Shown: positions 52,810-60,400 of the stretch, piece after piece
Layout: each line of letters begins with the position of its first letter
How positions within the stretch are numbered: position 1 is the stretch's first letter
Assembly: GCA_017403145.1 (NCBI GenBank)
Contig: JAFQOO010000007.1
Coordinates: forward strand, 78,889-142,888
Source of the DNA: Clostridia bacterium
Lineage (GTDB): Bacteria; Bacillota; Clostridia; Christensenellales; DTU072
Length of the DNA: 64,000 bases
Direction: 5' to 3'
The notes under the pieces: generated by a model
Seen by the model: only the letters and a program-made list of their open reading frames with translations
Told to the model about the DNA's origin: nothing
Databases searched by the model: none
Program-made: the position numbers and the translations under genes

Positions 52810-52838
52810 ATTATATATATAAGGTAGGTGGTTGTCAA
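52810..52838 (-). promoter_or_regulatory. Promoter of the amino-acid kinase gene
   Basis: On the minus strand, TTGACA (52833-52838), 17-bp spacer, TATAAT (52810-52815): a perfect consensus. The -35 overlaps the queH stop codon. Confidence 0.88.
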
Positions 52839-53425
52839 TCTTTTCTTTTACTGAATACGCATCCGCAATAGTTTTGGCGGTATAATTCGTACTTTTTGGA
52901 AAGCTCTATAGACCTTAAATATCCGCCCTTCTTCTTAAAGTCGGTGGCAAGATACTTTGCCTTTCCCTCTTTTTGTAGGGCTAGTCCTATTTGGTTTATA
53001 AGGGTAGCGTTTTTTAGGGGTGAAAGGGTAAGGGTAGTTGCGTAGTAGTCGTAGTCGCTAGATGCAATCTCCGCTGTTTTTTGCAACCGAGTGGTAAAAC
53101 ACTCCGTGCATCTTTTACCGCGTTCAGGTTCCTTTTCTAGCCCTTTGGAGCGCTCAAAGAATAATTTATCATCATATCCGCCATCTATAACGTTAAAACC
53201 GAATTCGTGTGCAAGTCTTTGTAACTCGGCTAGTCTTTTTTCGTACTCAACTCTTTCGGTTATATTTGGATTGTAGTAAAGTAGGGTGATATCAAAATAG
53301 GGTGCTAGGTACTCTAGCGGGTAGCTGGCACAGGGAGCGCAACAAGCGTGCAAAAGCAAGCGAGGGGTAATACCGCGCTCTTTGCATTGGGATATTAGTT
53401 TATCAAGCTCTAGTTGTGCATTCAT
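52835..53425 (-). CDS. queH: Epoxyqueuosine reductase QueH
   Basis: A 196-residue enzyme that reduces epoxyqueuosine to queuosine at the tRNA wobble position. The family (formerly DUF208) is marked by conserved cysteines for an iron-sulfur cluster and metal: LLHACCAPCASYP near the N-terminus, KRCTECFTTRL in the middle and NYCGCVFSK at the end. YYNPNI and ATDFKKKGGYLRSIELSK are also characteristic. It is the only complete gene here ending in TGA. The -10 TATAAT sits about 10 bp before the ATG with no Shine-Dalgarno, so the mRNA may be leaderless. Confidence 0.93.
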   Translation of the reverse strand: MNAQLELDKLISQCKERGITPRLLLHACCAPCASYPLEYLAPYFDITLLYYNPNITERVEYEKRLAELQRLAHEFGFNVIDGGYDDKLFFERSKGLEKEPERGKRCTECFTTRLQKTAEIASSDYDYYATTLTLSPLKNATLINQIGLALQKEGKAKYLATDFKKKGGYLRSIELSKKYELYRQNYCGCVFSKRKD

Positions 53426-53434
53426 ACTTTAACC

Positions 53435-53440
53435 ATTATA
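53435..53440 (-). promoter_or_regulatory. -10 element of queH
   Basis: On the minus strand, TATAAT lies 9 bp upstream of the ATG (53425). No good -35 is present 17 bp further up. Transcription should begin within a few bases of the start codon. Confidence 0.55.
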
Positions 53441-53495
53441 TCACAAAATAATCAAATAGTATATAGATTTTACGCGCGCACGCAAAAATTGACTA

Positions 53496-53524
53496 TTGCA
53501 AAATGGTAAAAAGTGGTATATCAT
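53496..53524 (+). promoter_or_regulatory. Candidate promoter of the GH2 gene
   Basis: TTGCAA (53496-53501), 17-bp spacer, TATCAT (53519-53524). A stronger -35 (TTGACT, 53489) is too far from this -10. An ACGCGCGCACGC tract lies at 53472-53483, between the divergent queH and GH2 promoters. Confidence 0.5.
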
Positions 53525-53558
53525 ATAAGATAGAGTTAAATTTATTAGGAGATAGATT

Positions 53559-55313
53559 ATGGCAAAACAAAAATTCGATAAACTTCTTACTCCCTTTGGC
53601 GAAAAGCTAGATAAGTCTTGCCCTTTGCCCGAGTATCCTCGTCCCCAAATGGTAAGAAATTCATACGTTAACCTTAATGGTGAATGGGACTATGCAATTC
53701 TTCCCAAAAAGGAAAAATTGGTAGAGTATCAAGGCAAGATAGTTGTACCTTTTTCTCCCGAATGTATACTTTCCGGCGTTGAAAAGATAGTTACTCCAAA
53801 CGACGTTCTATATTATAAGCGCACCTTTACGTTGGAGGAAGGCTTTAACGTAGGTAGAGTACTTTTGCACTTTGACGCAGTTGATTATATTGCTGTAGTT
53901 AAGGTTAATGGTAAAGAAGTTATTACTCATAGGGGCGGATATTTCCCCTTCTATGCTGATATTACCGATGCACTTATAGATGGCGAAAATACTTTAACCC
54001 TAGAGGTTATCGACCCCACCGATACCTATGGCCAAGCACGCGGTAAGCAAAAGATTAAGCGCGGTGGCATATTCTACACTCCCCAATCGGGCATATGGCA
54101 AACTGTATGGATGGAATCCGTTCCCGCATCTTATATAGATAGCCTTATGATTACTCCCGATATCGATACCAATACTCTAAAGGTAAAGGCAAACGTGGTA
54201 GGCGACGTTCAAGAGGGCACGATAATTGTTAAAGACGGAGAAAACGTTATGGCAACCGCAGTTTTAGCGAATGGCGAAGCGGAAATCACTCTTGAAAACT
54301 ACGAGCTATGGAGCCCCGAAAATCCTCGTTTATACGACTTGGTTGTAACGATGGGCGAAGATAAGGTAGACTCATATTTCGGTATGCGCAAATACTCCGT
54401 AGGTAAAGATGATAAGGGCAAGCCTCGTATTATGCTCAACAACAAGCCCTATTTCCATAACGGACTACTAGACCAAGGATATTGGTCGGATGGTATGTAT
54501 ACTCCTCCTAGCGACGAAGCAATGATTTATGATATTGAAATTACCAAGAAGATGGGCTTCAATATGCTCCGCAAGCATATCAAGATAGAGCCTCTACGTT
54601 GGTACTATCATTGTGATAGACTGGGCATACTCGTATGGCAAGATTTCATCAATGGTGGTATGGGTGCAAACAAGCTATTCAACGGTGCGTTAGGACTATT
54701 CCACATCCAAGCAAAGGATAGCTGGTATTCCCTATGCGGACGCCAAGACAAGGAGTGTCGCGACGAGTATTACGTTGATGCCGAAAGAACCATAAAGGAA
54801 CTATATAGTGTCGTATCTTTGGCACTTTGGGTACCCTTTAACGAGAGTTGGGGACAATTCGACTCGCTAAAAGCAGTTGAGTTTATCAAGCAATTTGATA
54901 CCACTCGTCCCATTGACCACGCTAGTGGTTGGATAGACCAAGGTGGTGGCGACTTCTTCTCGCTACACATTTATTTCCGTCCCGTAACTATACCCGAAGC
55001 AGATAGCAAAGGTAGAACGGTAATTCTAAGCGAATTTGGTGGATACTCCGTTCCTTGCGAAGGACACGTATTCAATCTTTCCAAGAGCTTTGGATACAAG
55101 GCATATAGCTCTCTAGAAGATTTTGACAAGGCATACCACAAACTATTTGAAAACCAAATTCTTCCCATTATTGATAAAGGACTTTCCGCAACCGTATATA
55201 CCCAGCTAACCGACGTTGAGGACGAAATCAACGGACTATTAACCTATGATAGAAAGGTTATCAAGGTTGATATGGCGAAGATACAGGAACTTAACAAGAA
55301 GTTGCAGTATTAA
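53559..55313 (+). CDS. Glycoside hydrolase family 2 enzyme
   Basis: A 584-residue, apparently cytoplasmic enzyme (no signal peptide). The sugar-binding jelly-roll domain (about 20-185; YVNLNGEWDYAIL, YYKRTFTL) is followed by a short Ig-like domain (NPRLYDLVVTM) and a TIM barrel (GFNMLRKHIKIEPLRWYYHC, ILVWQDF). Glu429 in WVPFNESWG is the expected acid/base and Glu492 in ILSEFGGY the expected nucleophile. The family includes beta-galactosidases, beta-glucuronidases and beta-mannosidases; the compact length is closest to small GH2 groups and the substrate cannot be fixed. RBS AGGAG precedes ATG 53559. It is a single-gene transcript. Confidence 0.9.
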   Translation: MAKQKFDKLLTPFGEKLDKSCPLPEYPRPQMVRNSYVNLNGEWDYAILPKKEKLVEYQGKIVVPFSPECILSGVEKIVTPNDVLYYKRTFTLEEGFNVGRVLLHFDAVDYIAVVKVNGKEVITHRGGYFPFYADITDALIDGENTLTLEVIDPTDTYGQARGKQKIKRGGIFYTPQSGIWQTVWMESVPASYIDSLMITPDIDTNTLKVKANVVGDVQEGTIIVKDGENVMATAVLANGEAEITLENYELWSPENPRLYDLVVTMGEDKVDSYFGMRKYSVGKDDKGKPRIMLNNKPYFHNGLLDQGYWSDGMYTPPSDEAMIYDIEITKKMGFNMLRKHIKIEPLRWYYHCDRLGILVWQDFINGGMGANKLFNGALGLFHIQAKDSWYSLCGRQDKECRDEYYVDAERTIKELYSVVSLALWVPFNESWGQFDSLKAVEFIKQFDTTRPIDHASGWIDQGGGDFFSLHIYFRPVTIPEADSKGRTVILSEFGGYSVPCEGHVFNLSKSFGYKAYSSLEDFDKAYHKLFENQILPIIDKGLSATVYTQLTDVEDEINGLLTYDRKVIKVDMAKIQELNKKLQY

Positions 55314-55330
55314 AGAAAAAACACAAAGGA

Positions 55331-55360
55331 AAGAGCGACAAAATCGCTCTTTTTTTGTTT
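55331..55360 (+). terminator. Intrinsic terminator after the GH2 gene
   Basis: AAGAGCGA and TCGCTCTT pair across a 5-nt loop, followed by a run of T. Confidence 0.88.
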
Positions 55361-55413
55361 TTAAAAAATTTTTTCATATAAAGGGCGCGCACGCGAGGCG
55401 ACAAAATTTAGTG

Positions 55414-55442
55414 TTGTTTTTATAGTTTTTATGTGCTATAAT
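55414..55442 (+). promoter_or_regulatory. Promoter of the LuxR-type gene
   Basis: TTGTTT (55414-55419), 17-bp spacer, TATAAT (55437-55442). A CG-alternating tract (GCGCGCACGCG, from 55385) lies just upstream. Confidence 0.75.
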
Positions 55443-55474
55443 CACAAAATAAGAGAAAGATTAGGAGTTTGGCA

Positions 55475-56401
55475 ATGCGTATAGTATACGGAATTACAAT
55501 GGCTATTTCGCTAATGATGCTTATTGGCTATATTTCCATAATACGAAAAAAAGATAAATGGCTTCTTGCTGTTTTTATTTCCGTTGCAATAGTTAACACC
55601 GGATATTTTATGCTTTCTCTAGCCAAATCGGTGGCATTCGCGCTTGTTGCAAACAAGATTGCATATTTTGGCTCGGTCTTTCTACCTATGTTTATGTTAC
55701 TAACGATTTTCGATTTGAGTCGCATTCGTTATAATCTTGCTTTACCGATATCTCTTGCAGTAATCGGTGTAATGTTATTTGCGCTTGTTTGCACAAGCGG
55801 TTATTTACCTTGGTACTACAAAGAGGTTAGCTTGGGCTTTGAAGACGGAGCAAGCAAGCTTATAAAGGTATATGGTCCCGCGCATATTTCCTATTTGATT
55901 TATCTAGTCTTGTATTTTATAACTATGATAGGGGCGATAGTTTACTCGGCGATAAAGAAAAAAGTGGTATCCAAACACGCCATACTAATGATAAGCGTAG
56001 TATTTGGCAACATTGCAGTATGGTTTATGGAACAAATGCTAGAACTAAACTTTGAATTTCTTTCTATTTCCTATCTACTTAGCGAACTTGTACTACTTGC
56101 CATATATTGGATGGTGCAAGATATAGAAAAGAACATGCTACAAAAGCGAGTGGCTATGGGAGTGGACGTTACTATCGAAGAAAAGGTCGCGTTATTACTA
56201 ACAAGGCTTCCCAAAGGTGAAAGCCTAACCCAACGCGAAAAAGAGATACTTGTTGCTCTAATCGAAAACAAGAAAAGGAGGGAAATTGCCGAAGAACTCA
56301 GCATTTCCGAAAACACCGTTAAAACCCACACCGCCCACGTATACGATAAACTTGGTGTAAAAGGGAAAGATGAACTTAGCGATATACTTAATGGAAAATA
56401 A
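55475..56401 (+). CDS. Membrane-bound LuxR-type regulator with seven-helix sensor
   Basis: A protein of about 308 residues. The first 220 contain about seven hydrophobic segments (for example ITMAISLMMLIGYISII, LALPISLAVIGVMLFALVCT, HILMISVVFG-like helices) resembling the 7TM sensor found at the N-terminus of some histidine kinases. The last 65 are a LuxR/GerE helix-turn-helix: LTQREKEILVALIENKKRRE, IAEELSISENTVKTHTAHVY and DKLGVKGKDEL. No kinase, receiver or phosphoacceptor domain lies between them, so this seems to be a one-component transmembrane regulator. ATG 55475 with AGGAG is preferred over TTG 55469. Target genes are unknown; the downstream surface protein is a candidate. Confidence 0.87.
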   Translation: MRIVYGITMAISLMMLIGYISIIRKKDKWLLAVFISVAIVNTGYFMLSLAKSVAFALVANKIAYFGSVFLPMFMLLTIFDLSRIRYNLALPISLAVIGVMLFALVCTSGYLPWYYKEVSLGFEDGASKLIKVYGPAHISYLIYLVLYFITMIGAIVYSAIKKKVVSKHAILMISVVFGNIAVWFMEQMLELNFEFLSISYLLSELVLLAIYWMVQDIEKNMLQKRVAMGVDVTIEEKVALLLTRLPKGESLTQREKEILVALIENKKRREIAEELSISENTVKTHTAHVYDKLGVKGKDELSDILNGK

Positions 56402-56413
56402 TTAGCGCTAATT
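56400..56413. other. 14-bp palindrome at the end of the LuxR-type gene
   Basis: AATTAGCGCTAATT is a perfect palindrome overlapping the TAA stop. It has no T run and could be a protein site or the left boundary of the repeat element that follows. Confidence 0.4.
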
Positions 56414-56416
56414 AGG

Positions 56417-56589
56417 GTGATATATCCTATGGAGTGATGTACGCTAGGGCGTGTGATGTATCCTATGGAGTGATGTACGCTAGGGCGTGTGATGTATCCT
56501 GTGGAGTGATGTACGCTAGGGCGTGTGATGTATCCTGTGGGGTGATGTACGCTAGGGCGTGTGATGTATCCTGTGGGGTGATGTACGCT
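56417..56589 (+). repeat. 36-bp tandem repeat array, left arm (4.8 copies)
   Basis: Units start at 56417, 56453, 56489, 56525 and 56561 (the last partial). Each has two copies of the heptamer GTGATGT separated by 10 and 12 bp. The first unit has GTGATAT. Units differ by only a few substitutions. The array fills most of the 217 bp between the LuxR-type stop and the four-helix-bundle gene. No spacer sequence exists, so this is not CRISPR. Because 36 is a multiple of 3 a spurious reading frame runs through it. Confidence 0.95.
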
Positions 56590-56618
56590 TACGCGAGGGA
56601 GTTATTAATGGAGACAAT

Positions 56619-56990
56619 ATGAGTGATAGTGTTTTAAGGGAAAAATCCAAAGAATTTGCAAAAAAGATAGTTTTTACGACAAAAAGAATAAAAGAAAAAG
56701 ACAAAGAATGGGTACTGACAGAGCAACTACTTCGCTCTGGCACAAGCGTTGGTGCCAACATTCACGAGGCACAATATGCACATGGTAGGGCAGATTTTAT
56801 TTCCAAATTAGAAATAGCTCTAAAAGAATGTTTTGAAAGTGAATATTGGTTAGAACTAATGTTTGAAACGGGCTATTTGGAGGAAAAAGAGTTTAAGTTG
56901 CTAATTGGAGAGTGTGGGCTTATAAGAAAAATGCTCGTCAATTCTTGTAAAACAGCAAAAGAAAATAAAACTAAGCCGACAAAGTGTTAA
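56619..56990 (+). CDS. Four-helix-bundle protein (23S rRNA intervening-sequence/S23 family)
   Basis: A 123-residue, all-helical protein. LLRSGTSVGANIHEAQYAHG, RADFISKLEIALKECFESEY and WLELMFETGYL are the hallmark blocks of the four-helix-bundle family first found in 23S rRNA intervening sequences. The Avd accessory protein of diversity-generating retroelements has the same fold. Here there is no rRNA, reverse transcriptase or variable repeat nearby. GGAG precedes ATG 56619. The gene is tightly enclosed by two repeat arrays in opposite orientation, the right one starting directly after its stop. The role is unknown; nucleic-acid binding is likely from the fold. Confidence 0.93.
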   Translation: MSDSVLREKSKEFAKKIVFTTKRIKEKDKEWVLTEQLLRSGTSVGANIHEAQYAHGRADFISKLEIALKECFESEYWLELMFETGYLEEKEFKLLIGECGLIRKMLVNSCKTAKENKTKPTKC

Positions 56991-57000
56991 TTGACGGCAA

Positions 57001-57297
57001 GGCTAACAGCACTTGGCGAAAGCCGAAATATCACAGTGATAACGACATCACTGCAACGCAAACATCACCGCGATAACGACATCACTGCAACGCCAATACC
57101 ACTTGGCGAAAGCCGAAATATCACAGTGATAACGACATCACTGCAACGCAAACATCACCGCGATAACGACATCACGGCAACGCCAATACCACTTGGCGAA
57201 AGCCGAAATATCACAGTGATAACGACATCACTGCAACGCAAACATCACCGCGATAACGACATCACGGCAACGCCAATACCACTTGGCGAAAGCCAAA
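57001..57297 (+). repeat. 90-bp tandem repeat array, right arm (3 full copies plus partial ends)
   Basis: Full units start at 57010, 57100 and 57190, with a partial unit at 57280 and a degenerate lead-in from about 56994. Each unit carries three copies of ACATCAC, the reverse complement of the left-arm heptamer, with 10 bp between them, then 49 bp without. Internal hairpins are CAGTGAT/ATCACTG and GCCAA/TTGGC. Units differ only at ATCACTG versus ATCACGG. This occupies most of the 490-bp gap before the next gene; the frame across it is an artefact of the 90-bp period. Confidence 0.95.
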
Positions 57298-57304
57298 ACG
57301 CCAC

Positions 57305-57328
57305 TAACCCTTTTCGGGTTATTTTTTT
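57305..57328 (+). terminator. Intrinsic terminator after the right repeat array
   Basis: TAACCC and GGGTTA pair across TTTTC, followed by a run of seven T. It closes the four-helix-bundle transcript and repeats. Confidence 0.82.
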
Positions 57329-57336
57329 ATTTTTTC

Positions 57337-57403
57337 TCACCCTCACCCAAAAATCACCCTAAACTCACCCGTCAATTTTTAGCATTTCACCCACCTTGGG
57401 TGA
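57337..57403 (+). promoter_or_regulatory. Phased TCACCC operator array
   Basis: TCACCC occurs at 57337, 57343, 57354, 57365 and 57387, and the inverse GGGTGA at 57398. From 57343 the spacing is 11, 11 and 22 bp, so sites face the same side of the helix. The last two form TTCACCCA-CCT-TGGGTGAA over the -35 of the next gene's promoter. A regulator binding cooperatively is likely. Confidence 0.6.
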
Positions 57404-57425
57404 ATACGCGCACGCATACTATGAT
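57396..57425 (+). promoter_or_regulatory. Candidate promoter of the 1384-residue surface protein gene
   Basis: TTGGGT (57396-57401), 18-bp spacer containing ACGCGCACGC, TATGAT (57420-57425). The RBS AAGGAG lies before ATG 57481. Confidence 0.5.
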
Positions 57426-57480
57426 ATAAAATGGTACCATCCTAAAGTGGCAAAGTGCCTAAATAGAAGGAGATATCATT

Positions 57481-60400
57481 ATGAAAGCAAAACGAATTAG
57501 TATACTCGCTTTAGTAGTAATCATAGCATTATTACTAGGCGTTCTAGCTGTTGCACCGTTTAGTGCTATGGCAGAAGAAGTAACCCAAGTTTGGAATTGG
57601 AACGAATTACTAAACGCAGTTAACTCGGACAAGACCAATATTGTACTTATGGTTGACATAGAGGACGTTGTTCCCGATGACGAACTCCCTACAAAGCATC
57701 GTTTAGTGTTCAATGGTGGACTAGAATACACTCTTGATTTGAATGAGCACGAGATAAACGTAATAAATGCTGCCAACGAGTATTATACCGGTCAATTTTC
57801 TTTGATAGAAGTATCTGGTAACTCTAGCCTTAATATCAAAAATGGTAGCATAGCCTTTAATAACTATTATTCCAAGGCTAACCGTAAATCTATGGGCGCG
57901 GTTGCAGTAAAGGACACTTCGACCCTAAATGCAACGAACGTAAATATGAGTAACAAATACACCGGTACGGTTGTTTACGCTACTGACAACGCAGACGTTA
58001 CCCTTTTTGGTGGTGATTATAAGGTTCAAAATGGTTTTGCTATTTATCTTGAACGTCAAGCCTCTCTTACTTTAGATGGAGGTGTCTATATTCACACGGT
58101 TATGGGCGATGCTGTTAATAGCGCGTTTGTTGACGGCTATGGTGCACTATATTCCGAAAGCACGGGAACTCTTAACGTGGATAATGTTTTATTTAAGTCG
58201 GGCGTACAAGTAAGCAGTTCTCAAATCGGTGCATTTTCCGTTGCTACCCACGAAGTTACTATAAATGATAAAGTGTTGACCGAAGATATATTCGAAGGAA
58301 CCAACACCGAAGCAAAACAACAAAACAAGGAATATTATTGGTATGTTTGGAACCAATGTGCCCTTATGAAAACGGAAAACGCTCTTTTTGCTAATACCGT
58401 AAAGGTTATAAATTTACAAAAGAAATATCCCATAACGATTGAAAGTGGTGTGGCTTATATTAGTGGCGCTCCCGTAACCGAGGCAAGTTACGGACAAGAG
58501 GTTACCATTGTTGCAGATGCTCCCGAACAAGGCATGGAATTTGCTCGTTGGGGTACAAACGGTGTAACACTAACTAATACTTTTAGTGCAACAACCACCT
58601 TCAATATGGTTGCCTTACCCGTAGAGATTACCGCTTACTATGGTAATGAAACGATAAAATCCGTGAGTGCAACCGTGGGCGATATAATCCCCGGAAAGAA
58701 GGTTTACGATACCGAAATCACCTTGGCAAACGGAGAATATCTACAAGACTATGAATGGCGCGAAGACTCCTTATTGATGGATGAAGATGATATTTTCAAA
58801 GCAGGCAAGACTTATACTTTAAATCTTTTGGTATATCCGCGAGATGAACATCTATTTGGTGATACGGTAACCGCTACCATTAATGGTAATAATGCTACTG
58901 TTAATGCGTACCCACAATACGTATATGTTAACTATGCCTTTGAGCCGACACCTTCCGTAGGATTTAGTGTTAAATACGATGAAGCCAATTCTCAACTTGG
59001 CGTTGGGGGTAAAATTGTGCTTGATACCGCACTAATGGCAGACCAAAGTGCAGAATTTGCAACCGCACTTGGCCTTGGCCAAGTAACCTACCAATGGTAT
59101 AGAAATGGTGAGGTTATAGAAGGGGCTACTGCATCCACTTATGACCTTACTGCCGAAGACGCAAATTGCAAATTTTATGCTGCTGTAACGGCAAACGGCA
59201 AGACCAATTATGGATACAACGTTAATTGTAGTAGTAATCTTTATAGACTTTATTTGAATGCTAGCGATATAGTTCCCGGTGGATTTGTTCCCCAAGTTTC
59301 TCCCGCAACTCCCGGTGTTTCTATTGATGCCGAAAGCTTGTATATTTCAGAAATCCTTGGCGAAAATAGCTATAGCCTTGCTCAAAGCATAGGTGGTGTA
59401 ATTTTGGTTCCTGGCAAGAGCTATCGTTTGCTTGGTACGATTATAGAACAAGACGGAGTATATTTATCAACCGGTGCAAGCGTTTACGTAAACGACGTGC
59501 TATTGGACGAAACCCTAGACAGCTATCACCGTTTCTTCTATGATTTTGAAGTTCCGGCAGTAGATTTCCCTGTTTACTATACAACTAATGGTGCAGTAGG
59601 CATTGGTGTAACCCTTACCGTTGACGTTGAAAGAATGCGTACCGAGAATAGCACTTTCAAAAATGCTTATGACCACGCAAACGCTACCTATCAAACGGTA
59701 TTTTACCAATGGTACAAAAATGGCGAAGAAATAGAGGGTGCAACCGATATTTCTTATACCGTAAAATCTAGTGATAAAAATAGTTTGATTCATTGTCAAG
59801 TTACCCTTGTTGATGGTAAATATGGCGTTGGTGAGCAATACTCAATCAGCAATGCTATTACCGTGTTTACCGTTGAAATGCCAATACCAAAGGCAGGCGA
59901 AGAAAGAATAACAAGTGGAATATATGCAGATGGCGTTACCATCCAAATAATGTGGTGGCCACAAGAAACGGGTGCAACAATGAACGAGGGAGACACCTAT
60001 GAAGAAGGCGTTGTATATGAGTACTATATTGTGTTCTCAGTTAAATCTGGTTTGGTAATGGCGGATGCTGAGGATAGAACGGTTTTCGTTTACGGAGAAA
60101 AGGCTACCCATGTTTCCGGATATGCTTACACGGGTGAAATTACTGCACTCCATAGTCACCAATATGATGATGAGGTTTGGGCATACGACGAAGAAGGATA
60201 CCACTGGCAACCCTGTGTTGTTCCGGGATGCCCCAACCCCCACGAAGAAATGGTAATGTTCACAGAACATTGGGGTGGCGGAGCAACCTGTCAACAAACC
60301 GGTATATGCGGTCAATGTGGAAAAGAATATCTTGGATACCACGATTTCTCCGTTCCCGATTATCAATACGTTGACGATATGATGTGTGCTAACTTCTGTG

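Noticed and set aside
56417..56589. CRISPR array
   Set aside because: The 36-bp repeats are contiguous with no unique spacers, and no cas genes are near; it is a simple tandem array.
56619..56990. Diversity-generating retroelement with Avd
   Set aside because: The protein has the Avd-like fold, but there is no reverse transcriptase and no template/variable repeat pair with adenine substitutions nearby.
56434..57362. Small proteins encoded across the two repeat arrays
   Set aside because: Periods of 36 and 90 bp are multiples of three, so any frame without a stop in one unit stays open; no RBS and low-complexity products.
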